This document shows, one piece after another, positions 1-10,745 of a stretch of 64,000 nucleotides of DNA. The DNA comes from Hexactinellida sp. DTS-2022 (taxonomy: Eukaryota; Porifera; Hexactinellida). Below the pieces are notes generated by a model. It ran no database searches. It saw nothing but the letters and a program-made list of their open reading frames with translations, and was not told the origin of the DNA. Position 1 is the first letter of the stretch. Every line of letters begins with the position of its first letter. The position numbers and the translations under genes were made by a program. The stretch is taken from assembly GCA_028753945.1 (NCBI GenBank), contig JAPNXP010000018.1:1364001-1428000 (forward strand), in the 5' to 3' direction.

Positions 1-1034
1 GCATAAATTTTTTTTCAGTGCAACCTCCATTATTCGCACATCGATTGACCGAATATTATCCCAAGCTGGTCCTATGTTGTTGCAGAAATTAATTCTTAAA
101 TTATCCGAACTTGTTTTGAATGGTCCCAACAAGTTTGGGTAATCAGTTGCACTGTACATTTAATTTCTTCGATGTAAGAGCGGATATACTGTACTTAGCA
201 AACTTACAATAAATTTCCTTGTATATTTTATAAATTATTGCTAAAAACCCGGAATTTTGTGGTTATTTATCGATATATGGGATTTCCACTGCTAAATACT
301 CGAAAATACATTTCTAATTTTCTATACACTTCGAATTATTTTCTTGAAGAATGACATTATTTATACTCATAATGCATATTTATTAACATAAATCTAAGCC
401 AATAAAATGCTCTAAATCTCTAAACTTGGCATTAAAATCTCCAGGGCACTAAATTTTCCAGGAATCCCTAGAGATTGACTAGTATTGATATTGTCAATTG
501 AAAGATTGAAATCTCTGGAGTTATAGTTTTAGTGTCATTTGTTTCCAGGGAAATAACTTAATTAATATCCATGATCTTATATTTATAACATAGTTAGTTG
601 TGTTGTTACTTAGAATCTGAATCAAGTGCTAGAAAAGTAGTTTCTTGAATTATAGATTGATTGCGTTTGATTAGCAGATCTTATTCTAAGCCCATTTTGG
701 ATGTTATATTTTGGAGGATGTTCCAACTTTTCTAGTTGGTTTAAACTAACTAATTATTAACTTAACTATTTGTCAATGTGGGAGCGAATTATATGAATGG
801 CTACTCGTTTTGTGGATGCATGGACTTTCTAGTTGATCTGTAGTATCGATATCCTTGTTTGATTTCCACAGTATGAAGTGCTACATCTAGAATATCTTGT
901 TGGTTTGACCATTCTTCGGTAAATTTTCCAATTTGATGGGTACATGCCTAGAGAAGTAATTTGATACAGAATATGGAAAACTATGCATACAGTTGTACTT
1001 ACAATTAATTGAAATTATATTTGTGATTGATCGA
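1..1034. other. AT-rich non-coding stretch
   Basis: No coding exon, RNA gene or clear terminal inverted repeat could be recognised here. It lies 5' of a TRAF-like pseudogene and may contain its decayed upstream flank, but no alignable protein signal is visible before about 1035. Confidence 0.4.
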
Positions 1035-1835
1035 ATCTTTGAGAGCATGGCTGAGTGCCAGGATATAAGTTGTGAATTAATTCACCAGAACAGGTGCGGG
1101 ACGAAAAGACCGCTCTTATTTGTTGAGAAAGACGGTAAGTTTGGTGGCTACAAACCAGAGATTCTAAAGAGAACGTACCATCTTGTTTCAGAGGGTTTAT
1201 ATATGCACTGTGTGCGAGGAGCTTGCGGAGTAGGAGATCCCCAGCGCCAGTGGAGAGAGTGCTAACCCCCTACCACCCAACCGTGACGTCATATTGGTAC
1301 TGAATGTTTACTGCTTATGCTTACTGTTTACTTAAAATCACGTGGCTGCGAGTGGAAAGGGACTATGTCTTCATTTAATAGAGACACGTATACGTATTAA
1401 GTAATGTGATCATTTCTCATTGATTGTAACCTTGTGTGCGGAATTGTGTTAGCGAGAGTTAAAATGGATAATCACTTAATTAAAGCTTGCGCTTAGCGTG
1501 AAATAATATGTGATTATTGCACGGAAACATACTGAGAAACAGATTCGAATCTCCATCTAGAAGTGTGTGTATATGTGCCCTATTGTAGCAATGATTGTGG
1601 AGTTATAATGCCCAGGAAAGACATGTAATATCACACTGAAGAGGTGCGTCCAAACACCCGATTAGAATGCGAATACAAGGTCTACGGCTATGATGAAATG
1701 GTAGCTTGGAAGGACTTGGAAACACATAAGAATGAGACCAGACTTCTACACATGGAGATGATGATGCAATCAGGAATTCAGAGTCTTAAAGAGGAGTTGC
1801 TTAGAGTGAACCAAGAAAACATTTCAATATAACAA
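1035..1835 (+). pseudogene. TRAF-like zinc-finger pseudogene
   Basis: Translated fragments in shifting frames follow the intact gene at 2940-4022 in order. At 1085-1245 the reading ends in the shared string ACGVGDPQ; near 1330-1400 it has SRGCEWKGTMSS against SRGCIWVGTISS; at 1450-1525 MDNHLIKAC and IICDYC; at 1560-1640 a CVYVPYCSNDCG finger; and at 1645-1830 a stretch matching the last finger and the start of the coiled coil (ETHKNETRLLHMEM against EAHKRENRLLHLEM). Stops and frame changes separate the pieces, so no long protein can be made. Heptad-like acidic/leucine sequence continues in broken form to about 2140, which suggests the ancestor had a longer coiled coil than the surviving gene. 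I read this as a tandem duplicate that decayed after duplication. Confidence 0.8.
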
Positions 1836-2140
1836 CAGTTTGAATCATTGAACTTGAAGATAATTTAGTACATGGAAACATATTGTCTTGATCTAATTAA
1901 CGAGTATGCTACACTTAAGTCAGAATTAAAAGCAATGAAATGTGACACACATAACATATTCCAGAACAATCATATAGTGCATTCGTGAAGGAGACATTCA
2001 AACCCTTAGCAAATCAGTTAGATGTTCTTATGCAGAAAAATACTTCTTTGGAAATAGAAATAGCTGATAAAGTGAGTACAGTCGAGCCACTAACTGTCAA
2101 ATACAGAGACCTCGAATTCCTTTCTCTCTCAGTTCAAGAG

Positions 2141-2659
2141 AACATTTAAACTCACTCATGCATTTGAAAAAGGTCCAAAATGCCTATCTGAGAATTGGGA
2201 AGAACTGAAGAGAAGTACCACTAGGATTGCTAGGATTATCTATGAAGTTGTTTATAATGTTGATATTAAATGGAGAAGTCCTTAGATTCACTGGGCTATT
2301 CTCCGAGCGCGGCTACAGCCATGCGAGCATAAATCTATGTATCGTAGTTGCAACTCCATCCATAAGCTGTACAAATACTCAGACACTGCAGAGTGTAAGC
2401 GTATTCCGCTCCAGGTAGCTGCTCATAGACCTCGGTCTTTTACTGTGCACAGTCTCTCAAAGAGAGCTCATATAACAGATCACGCGTGTTCTTGCTAAGA
2501 TAGGATAGGAAGTTTGTGTAGTAGATAAATGTATATTCATCAAGTGTACTACGGTACTGAGGAAAATGATACCCACTAGGTACGTTGTATTTATCAGCTC
2601 ACAAACTAGTAAAATTACTAGTAAACTATTTATATATACATATATTGTTAGGGAATCCT
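2141..2659. other. Non-coding stretch with no recognised gene
   Basis: Short open frames occur (for example 2227-2418), but none resembles a known domain and none is conserved in the neighbouring paralogue. A decayed C-terminal part of the TRAF-like pseudogene is possible but not demonstrable by eye. Confidence 0.35.
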
Positions 2660-2820
2660 TATATAGAGCTGAGCTTTGTAGAGTTCAGATTTTTTCCCAT
2701 ACTAAAAGCCCAGGCTTACTTTCTAAAGGTCAATTTCAAACTCTGGAAAAAAACTGACCTTTCTCACTGCATGGATACACATAGTGAAAAACTGAACTCT
2801 ACAAAGCTCAGCTCTATATA
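2660..2820. repeat. Short inverted-repeat element (MITE-like)
   Basis: A 29-bp sequence starting TATATAGAGCTGAGCTTTGT at 2660-2688 returns as its exact reverse complement at 2792-2820, enclosing about 100 bp. Internal parts are also partly self-complementary. It encodes nothing and ends in TATA on both sides, so the target duplication cannot be fixed. It sits about 120 bp 5' of the TRAF-like gene start and may contribute to its promoter region. Confidence 0.75.
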
Positions 2821-2939
2821 AGTAATTTCATATTGTTATATACAACAACCCAAAGTGTGATATTATTATTAGATTACTTATTATATAATATTCATTCTCT
2901 AAATATACAAAGCTAGCATCCAACAGCTTGAGTCGTTTA

Positions 2940-4022
2940 ATGAGCAGCAAATCCAGAACACGGAAAACACCTGGAATTACACTTCCAAGCAGATCGTACG
3001 AGTGTACTTTTTGCGGAAACAAGTTTGATTCTGAAATTAGTAATGATGTGCACATGTCCAACTGTTTGAGTATTCTTTTCGCTGATGTGAATGAGCCACA
3101 GAAGAGCAACAGGTTAAATTTAGCTTGAGAGTTAATCAGTACTAGTATATAATATATTATTTTGCTGTCATTATTTAGAATTAATTCCACTCCGAAGGCA
3201 AAATATTCTACAAAAGTGAACTTGGTTAAGGATAGTAAAGCTAAGCTATTGTATGTTAAAAAGAATGATACTTTTAGAGGTTATAAGACTGAACTTTTGA
3301 AAGAAGAGATTCCCTCTTATTTGAAAAGCTTTGTTATTTGCAGCAGCTGCGAGGGATTGATGCGAAAGGCATGTGGGGTAGGTGATCCGCAGAAACTCGT
3401 TTGCCTAGTTTGTGCCGATAAAAATAATTATAATGCGTTCACAGCTAGTGATGAAGCAGTGGAAAATTTAGTGACACGTTGTCCATTGAGGTCCCGTGGC
3501 TGCATTTGGGTAGGGACTATTTCTTCAACAGAGACACATGTGGACACGTGTGACTACTTTAACACTGAATGTGAGCTGTCTTGTGGCGACATACTCCAGA
3601 GGATGGACATGCAAAGCCACTTAACTAAAGAGTGTCCAGATCGTATAATCATATGCAAATACTGCTTAGATACTACTAAGTTAAAAGATAAGCTCTCTCA
3701 CGAGGGAATTTGTGAGCATTTCTTACTGCAATGTGTTAGTGGGTGCGGAGACAAACTCAAAAGGATGGATATACAATTGCACTATGAAGATTTGTGTCCA
3801 AACTCTCTCATAGAATGCACTTACAATAAATACGGCTGTGATGCTAAGGTAGTAAGAAAGGATTTTGAGGCTCATAAGAGAGAGAACCGACTTTTACACC
3901 TTGAAATGAAAACTGATTTCATTGAACTGAAGATGGACTCAGAAATTCAAAAACTAAAAAATGAGAATGCATCGCTTCGAGAGGAATTGCACGAGTTAAA
4001 AGCTCCGGTCAATAAGAACTAA
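2940..4022 (+). CDS. TRAF-like zinc-finger / coiled-coil protein, 2 exons
   Basis: I join exon 1 (2940-3112) to exon 2 (3179-4022) with GT at 3113 and AG ending at 3178. The phases fit (AG+A gives Arg58) and the product is 338 residues. Visible in order: an N-terminal CxxC...HxxxC finger (residues 22-42), a RING-like cysteine cluster (111-136, two CxxC pairs), TRAF-type zinc-finger repeats (about 158-290, with repeated C-x-x-x-C-G-D and MDMQSHL/MDIQLHY signatures), and a short coiled coil (292-332). The MATH/TRAF-C domain that binds receptors in classical TRAFs is absent, so it may act as a truncated adaptor or ubiquitin-ligase-like protein; that role is inference. The start is the first in-frame ATG in exon 1. 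A decayed paralogue lies just upstream. An AT-rich flank with no gene follows to 4589. Confidence 0.75.
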
Positions 4023-4553
4023 CGCTGCTAACCAAGCGGGAAACTGTGAGAATAATTTTGTGAGTATCCTAGTAGTATATTTAATATATTGGTAAGTATT
4101 TAATTTTTTAATCAACCTCCCTTTATACTTTATTTTCATTTATATTACTTGTTTATTCAATAGTTTCTAAATTGTAATAGCATATTAGGTAAAGTTGCTT
4201 CCGCATTTATGAAAATGATAACAATTTACTAACAAAGTTCTCAATTAAAAAAGGCAGCTGATCTGTAATTCACTAAAGTCTAACATATGTACGTATATTA
4301 ATATTAATATAGAATTCGAAAGGTCACCATAACTCTCCCAATTAAATATACGTGTCTTTCGTAGTTCGTTTCACTTTGCTAGTAAGCTGTTATTGATTTT
4401 ATTACAATACATATATGTGGTAGTTATTCCTGCGTGATATACATAAGATTGCGTTAGTATTAACTGATTACAAATTATTCTTACTAAGATTATAAAATAT
4501 ATAATTTCAATATTTATATGCATACTAATCAAATTTGAACAGAATAGGAGGTT

Positions 4554-4561
4554 TATATAAA
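4554..4561 (+). promoter_or_regulatory. TATA box of the DAPP1-like gene
   Basis: TATATAAA lies 29-36 bp before the ATG at 4590. If transcription begins about 25-30 bp downstream, the 5' leader would be only a few bases, as for the receptor genes further on. Confidence 0.5.
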
Positions 4562-4589
4562 AGAAGCGAGTTGAAGAGATAAAATAAAC

Positions 4590-5597
4590 ATGGCCATGCT
4601 AATCCGATCGAAAGATTGCAATTCTGTGAATGAATCTCCCAAGTCAGAGTTTAATTTCTTTATTGAACGAAAGTCCCTGACTCCTTTACCCTCCCGAGCC
4701 TCTGGCACTAGGACCCCTGCCCTCTCTCTGGTGCATGTGACGGATTCACAAGTGGAGGCGAGCAGCCAGAGCGAGTCTGACGAGGAGGATTACCCGCCTG
4801 ATTCGCTGATGCAGATTGAATGGTTCCATCCGAACATGAACAGATTAATGGCAGCTGCCTTTCTGAAGACGCACAACCTAGAAGGCTCCTACCTGCTGCG
4901 GCCATCTGACAGCCCTAGGGTTGGGAACTACGATCTCTATACACTCTCCGTATGGTCTGGAGGCGGCGCGTTCGAATTCCCAGTCAAATTCAAATTAGAA
5001 GACTTCAAGCTAGAGTATGGACTGCACGCTTACAGTTTTGAAGAATTTAAAGCGCACTTCAAGAAATTTCCGCGAATTGGAAAGCCAAACCTTGCCCTCA
5101 TTCTCAAGTACCCAATGATGCGGTTCATAGAAGAACCGCGACACTACGAGGTGTACAAGGCGGAGGGATTTGGCAGGGCCCCGGACACCCTAGAGAGGTT
5201 CAAAGTGAGCATATTCAAGGTGCAGGATGCCGAGGGGTCGGGTACTTTCTACCCAATCTACAAAGCAGGATTTCTACACAAGCGAGGACATATCAGGAAG
5301 AACTGGAAGAAGCGCTGGTTCGTGCTGGATAGATTTGAGCTCTTGTATTACGCAGGGCTGCCCACAAACAATGTGGAGTCTGAGAGTAAACTGATCCGGA
5401 AACTGGATTTGGGACAAGTCCTATGGGTGGAGGACCAGGAGCATAAATTCAAACAGAAGTTCTGCTTCACACTATACTTCCCTGGCATAAAGTACAGTAT
5501 GTACGCTTCGGAACAAGAGGACTACGAAGCCTGGCTGTCAGTGATTAAGCGGGCTATCAGTCTGCCCAGCTATCTGCAGTCTAAGAGCTCTCAATGA
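4590..5597 (+). CDS. DAPP1: SH2-PH adaptor, DAPP1/Bam32-like
   Basis: An intronless 335-residue protein with one SH2 domain (about 78-178) followed by one PH domain (about 224-324), the order that defines DAPP1. The SH2 phosphotyrosine-binding arginine is R104 in GSYLLRPS. The PH domain begins KAGFLHKRG and has KNWKKRWFVL, the basic pattern used by PIP3-binding PH domains. DAPP1 proteins are cytosolic adaptors that move to the plasma membrane when PI3-kinase makes PtdIns(3,4,5)P3 or PtdIns(3,4)P2 and bind phosphotyrosine through SH2. The N-terminal 75 residues are low complexity, rich in Ser and acidic residues. The protein is somewhat longer than vertebrate DAPP1 (about 280). The lipid preference is inferred from the motif only. 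The base composition is richer in G+C than the surroundings, as expected for a conserved gene. Confidence 0.85.
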   Translation: MAMLIRSKDCNSVNESPKSEFNFFIERKSLTPLPSRASGTRTPALSLVHVTDSQVEASSQSESDEEDYPPDSLMQIEWFHPNMNRLMAAAFLKTHNLEGSYLLRPSDSPRVGNYDLYTLSVWSGGGAFEFPVKFKLEDFKLEYGLHAYSFEEFKAHFKKFPRIGKPNLALILKYPMMRFIEEPRHYEVYKAEGFGRAPDTLERFKVSIFKVQDAEGSGTFYPIYKAGFLHKRGHIRKNWKKRWFVLDRFELLYYAGLPTNNVESESKLIRKLDLGQVLWVEDQEHKFKQKFCFTLYFPGIKYSMYASEQEDYEAWLSVIKRAISLPSYLQSKSSQ

Positions 5598-5731
5598 GGC
5601 GTGTGATGTATATTATGGGATTAATGGTAGATTATAATTTTATTGTACATATTAATTTTAATGCTTTTAATTTAATGAATAGTACTCTCTTTATTGGATA
5701 GGGTCATATTTTGGTTAATGTAAAACCGGTA

Positions 5732-5908
5732 TAAGCGCGATTTGGGGACGGCCGGGACGCCCAGCGTTTTAGGGACCATGTCCCCAAAGCCCCAGCGTTT
5801 TGGGTTCCCCGTCCCAATATCGTTAGTGTTTTAAAGCCCAGGGGGCCCAAAACGCTAGCGATTTAGGGACGTGGTCCCTAAAACGCTGGGGTCCCCAAAC
5901 GCGTTTAC
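5732..5908. repeat. GC-rich palindromic element
   Basis: The left end (AAGCGCGATTTGGGGAC, then CCAGCGTTTTAGGGACC) is largely the reverse complement of the right end (GGTCCCTAAAACGCTGGGG, then GTCCCCAAACGCG). Several CCAGCGTTTTGGG-type units repeat inside. It is non-coding and strikingly G+C-rich in an AT-rich gap. It is most simply a small non-autonomous DNA transposon; no target duplication could be fixed. Confidence 0.6.
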
Positions 5909-6903
5909 ACCTGATCTAAATCTATTTCGTATTCCCGTGTTTTAGACAGTATTATACATATGCAATAGATATGGATAAGAGAAATATTAGTGCAAGCCAA
6001 TGTCTCCAAAGCTTAAGACTATTTAATTAAGAAAAATATTACCTTGTACGTCGTATCTTTGGATTTTAAGGGAAATCTAGGATTAATTAATTAATTAAAG
6101 GAGTCAGCAAGTAAGCATGACCCTTAATTAGCATAGTATATACGTATAGATATTGAACTTGTAATTTCGAAGATATAATTATTGGCTTTCTATTCATACT
6201 CTCATATATAGGAAAGCTTTTATTATGGGATTTCCTGCTCTTTAATATTAAATTAATAGAATGAAGAACAAATCATAGTATGTAATAGTACTATTAGCCT
6301 TTTAATTGTAAAATGCTTGGCATTTGGATGAATGTTAAATTAGTTATTAATGAAGTGAGATTACACTCTAAAATAACTTAACTGGGACTAACTGATCATA
6401 TTGTCCTATGTACAATTGTTATTACATAGATCATTCCAAATATCAAATAATGCAATCTATATACGTAAGTTGAACCAAAGTTCAACTTTATTTTACGAAT
6501 ATAGATTTGTTATAGATGATAATTTAGCTACGGTCAATTAAATAGTAATGAGTTAAGTAGAATTACAGGGAATACAAAGTACTCTCAAGAAATCACAACT
6601 AAATCATATAGAAATAATTGCTGATTGTAAGCAGTGAAGATACTATATACGAACGTTATTACCTATGGTTATCTGAAATGTGGTTTTATTATAGAATTTA
6701 TGGAATTGTAATACTCAAGCAGTTAATAAGATTTCCTATTTACAAATACCGTCTTTCCCCTATAAACGCAATGCTTCAAGTTCCAGATACCTTTATATCC
6801 TAATTTGGAATACAAAAGCGTGGACTGAAACTCTTTCCGAAAGTATTTAATTAAGTTAAAATTTAATTATACGTATAATTAGACTAGCGAAGGAAATTAC
6901 TAA
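5909..6903. other. AT-rich non-coding gap
   Basis: No exon or known repeat end was recognised. A 61-codon open frame at 6618-6803 has no domain features and is treated as chance. Confidence 0.4.
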
Positions 6904-7560
6904 ATGTCGGTTACAATGGCGGAACTTAAATCTGATCACCCGCAGTACTTCAGGGTAGAGTCCAAGTTTAAGAAGAGTCTGCGTTCAAAAGATGCGTGGG
7001 AGTTCCTCATGGGCACTAACTCCACCCACGTGCTCATTCACTACTTCGCTCAGTACATGTACGCGCGTCCCAACAAGCACTTCGGTTCCAAAGACGGATT
7101 CAGCAAACAGACTCTAAACTGGCTGAATAGAATCCTATTTATGTTCGTATTGTTGTACATCTTCATATTCATGATGCTGCTACCAGTTGCCTGTCTGGGA
7201 TTTGGAATTTATGGTCTGGTTAGTCACGACTCGGGTAATTTATCCTTTATCCAGTTGACAGCAGTAGGAGGCGTAGCATCGGTGGAGTTTGTCGCTCGAG
7301 TGGTGTGGTACTTCATCGGACGACTGGACACCAAAGACTCAGTATTCACACTCGTCGAGATAGTCGACTTCTTACCAATTCCTATCCTGGGTCTGTTTAT
7401 TTGGGGAATAGTAGAAGCTGTATCGTTTGTGAGGTGTAGTATAGACATTCTAGCTGTGATTCCTTTACCTCTGAATATAATGGGGATTATTGGATGGGGA
7501 TTCTATGTGTACTTTAGACTGCAAAAGTTCTTCATTCACATGATTGATGGTCCTAAATGA
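6904..7560 (+). CDS. Multi-pass membrane protein, unknown family
   Basis: A 218-residue intronless reading frame that I do not recognise. The N-terminal 70 residues are hydrophilic and basic. Four hydrophobic stretches follow at about 77-106, 113-139, 149-172 and 179-203, and a short tail ends HMIDGPK. Gly and Pro are frequent in the membrane segments (for example PIPILGLFIWG and IPLPLNIMGIIGWGF). There is no signal peptide. The start at 6904 is the first ATG; M5 (6916) is equally possible. G+C-richer codons than the flanks and an intact frame support a real gene. AATAAA-like signals occur near 7792-7801. No function is proposed. Confidence 0.6.
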   Translation: MSVTMAELKSDHPQYFRVESKFKKSLRSKDAWEFLMGTNSTHVLIHYFAQYMYARPNKHFGSKDGFSKQTLNWLNRILFMFVLLYIFIFMMLLPVACLGFGIYGLVSHDSGNLSFIQLTAVGGVASVEFVARVVWYFIGRLDTKDSVFTLVEIVDFLPIPILGLFIWGIVEAVSFVRCSIDILAVIPLPLNIMGIIGWGFYVYFRLQKFFIHMIDGPK

Positions 7561-7870
7561 CTGCCATTATGTTTGTATATGCTTTTAGTTTTTGATTTTA
7601 TTATCGTTTGATGAATTAATATTTTTCTTGAATTTGTAATTATTTTATTTTATTAGTTAATTCTTTGAACTCTAATTATTGTATTGGAATATGTAACCTG
7701 TTTTGCATTAAATATTCGCTAATCCTACTGACCAGTGATAAGACTAGCGTTTCGATTATTAATAACTAATCGATCTTTACACTTCTTTTCTAATAAATAA
7801 AATTGTTTCCCAATACTGTCGCTGTCTACAAAGGTCAAAATAAGTACGTATTTAAATTATAGAATATATA

Positions 7871-8020
7871 GTAGAACCTGTCTAATCCGACACCCGTTGG
7901 GATAATAAAATTATCGGATTATGCAGGCTCTGATGCATAGTCCGACCCTCATTGGGATAAGGAATGTCTCGGTTCTGCTGAATTCCGGATTATAGAGGTC
8001 GGATTATGCAGGTTCTACTG
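7871..8020. repeat. Pogo/Tigger-like MITE
   Basis: Inverted ends (left GTAGAACCTGTCTAATCCGA; right, read in reverse, CAGTAGAACCTGCATAATCC) enclose about 150 bp, with TA at both borders. The type of end and the TA duplication match pogo/Tigger group elements. A 5' fragment of the same family is at 25269-25382. Confidence 0.7.
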
Positions 8021-8136
8021 TATATTATCTAACAAACATAGAAGTAACAATTATACATTGTGATCCCCAGTTGATTTTTAATAAGAACCATAATTTTGGT
8101 TGTAATTTTCGTTACATGTCACAATATTTGAAACAA

Positions 8137-8225
8137 CCGGCATATCATTTGAAAATGTATTTGCTTTAATTACAAGCGAGACCACAGGCCCGAGTGTATG
8201 TTGTAAGGACGAGCAGCTTGTATAC
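8137..8225. repeat. Dispersed foldback repeat, copy 1
   Basis: The shared pattern is GGCATATC, then TTTGAAAA, then TTTAA, then TACAAGCGA...GGCCCGAGTG...GCTTGTA. The TACAAGC start and GCTTGTA end are inverted. Related copies are at 14507-14577 and 20042-20142. It is non-coding; origin unknown. Confidence 0.5.
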
Positions 8226-8602
8226 AAGCTACTAATCACTTCTCTTAATTAACTTAAACTCGTTCGTTCCATTCAATTTACTCAATTAACCGAAAAATCA
8301 CACAAGTGTAAACAGTATGTATGTACATTGAGACACATCGGCACCTGATATTTGTGACTCGCATGCTACAAAACAACCCTGATCCTCTTGAAACAAAATA
8401 ATATAAAGGTATTATACGTATATATGTAATCCTAAATAAAATACTCCTTAGAAAAGCAATAATATATTAGTTTAATAATGAATGAAGTATAAAGTGCAGA
8501 GAGCATGCACTGATAAAAACATGAAGCACAAGGCGAAACAGTGTTACTCTAAACAAGTATTAAAACAGGTTAAGAATCCATTGCTTGAGCTGGCATTATG
8601 CC

Positions 8603-9374
<772 letters not shown>

Positions 9375-10745
9375 TTGTTTTACAACTAATAACGAATTAA
9401 TAAAATGATTATTGGACCAGTATATTGATTCCCTATTTATAATAATAAGTAGATTTTATCGTTTAACATTTATTTGCTTCGCCTGAGCTAATAATGGAAT
9501 ATTATTAGAAGGCCTAATAGATATAGCATTGTGACGCTTATACTAGATGCACTCTAATTTCTAATTCACTATTTTTAGTTACAAGAATCATATTACGCAC
9601 AAGTTCAATCTTATGGCCTGAGAAAGTACACAGTAGTGTTGATACCATTATTAGGTGGTCCATTGAATGTATATAATAATTAATTGGTTGTCGGCAACCA
9701 TCCATGATTACTTCATCATAATCTGCATTGAGTAATGAGATGATTTCAGACCACATTGAGAAACAGGTAGGATGAATCCAACACAATATAATTATTTATA
9801 ATGCTCATTTCATGTAGTTTTGGGTACTTAGAAGTCAAAGTTTATAATTATAAATTGCTGTATCATCATTATATGTATATTAGCAATACTATAATAATAA
9901 GTTAATAATCAAATTAAGTATTTAAAGAATAATCCATGACATGCACGAAACTTTTAATTAACAATTTATGTAGATAATTAACAAAGTATTTTGGAATAAA
10001 ACTGTAGTAGTACATAAATACTTTATGGAATTTCTAATATATTTTGTTCGAATAACAAGACTGTAATATGTATTATTAATGAAAACGACACACAACAACA
10101 TTAATATACCTCAGTCTTCCACGTCAATAAGTTATAATATTGTTCAATTTGAACTTACAAATGTTTATACGTACTTATTAAATTAACTATTATAAATCTT
10201 GAGTAGTATTAATTTCACTCTGGTGCAAGAGAGAACTTTTAGCCTCACTAAGCTTGAAACTACACACATCATGCTAATGCTGAGATGCAGCGGTCCGGAA
10301 AATTCTTTGACCGAATGGGACCGTCATTAAATATTTCTGGACGGTCCGGACCGATCTTTATTCTGGTATACATTAAAGCATTATATTTGGATATTTTTTG
10401 TAGATTCATTTCCATAAAATATCAATTCCTTATTAGTTATACTAATAGGGCATAAATATACTTTCGTTTAAAGTAATTGTAATAGATTGTTAATACTAAA
10501 CTAGAATGTATTATATTGTTAGGGATGGTATATCAATAATAACCGAACTGCGGGTCTCTGTGCTAATGTAATAAGTAATAGCATGCTATGAATAAGTGTA
10601 TTATTTAGATTATGGTAGTTCAATGAACCCAATCGTCTAGAAAGATATAATATAATAGAATTGTATATGAAAATAAAACTAAATGTCAAATTAAGTGAGG
10701 CGTTTAGAAATAATTCGGAAATTGTTAGTTGTGGAAATAGGAAAG
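9375..10745. other. Non-coding gap between LC3 and GSTZ1
   Basis: AT-rich. Around 10284-10366 is a GC-rich inverted segment (GCGGTCCGGAAA and GACGGTCCGGACCG); a related AGCGGTCTGGAAA stretch occurs near 29687. An 82-codon minus frame at 9538-9786 has no recognisable domain. No other gene was seen. Confidence 0.4.

Noticed and set aside
2828..3190. 120-codon minus frame across exon 1 of the TRAF-like gene
   Set aside because: The plus-strand exon has zinc-finger residues and matched splice sites; the minus frame has none.
9538..9786. 82-codon minus frame
   Set aside because: No domain, no splice partner and AT-rich codons; likely chance.
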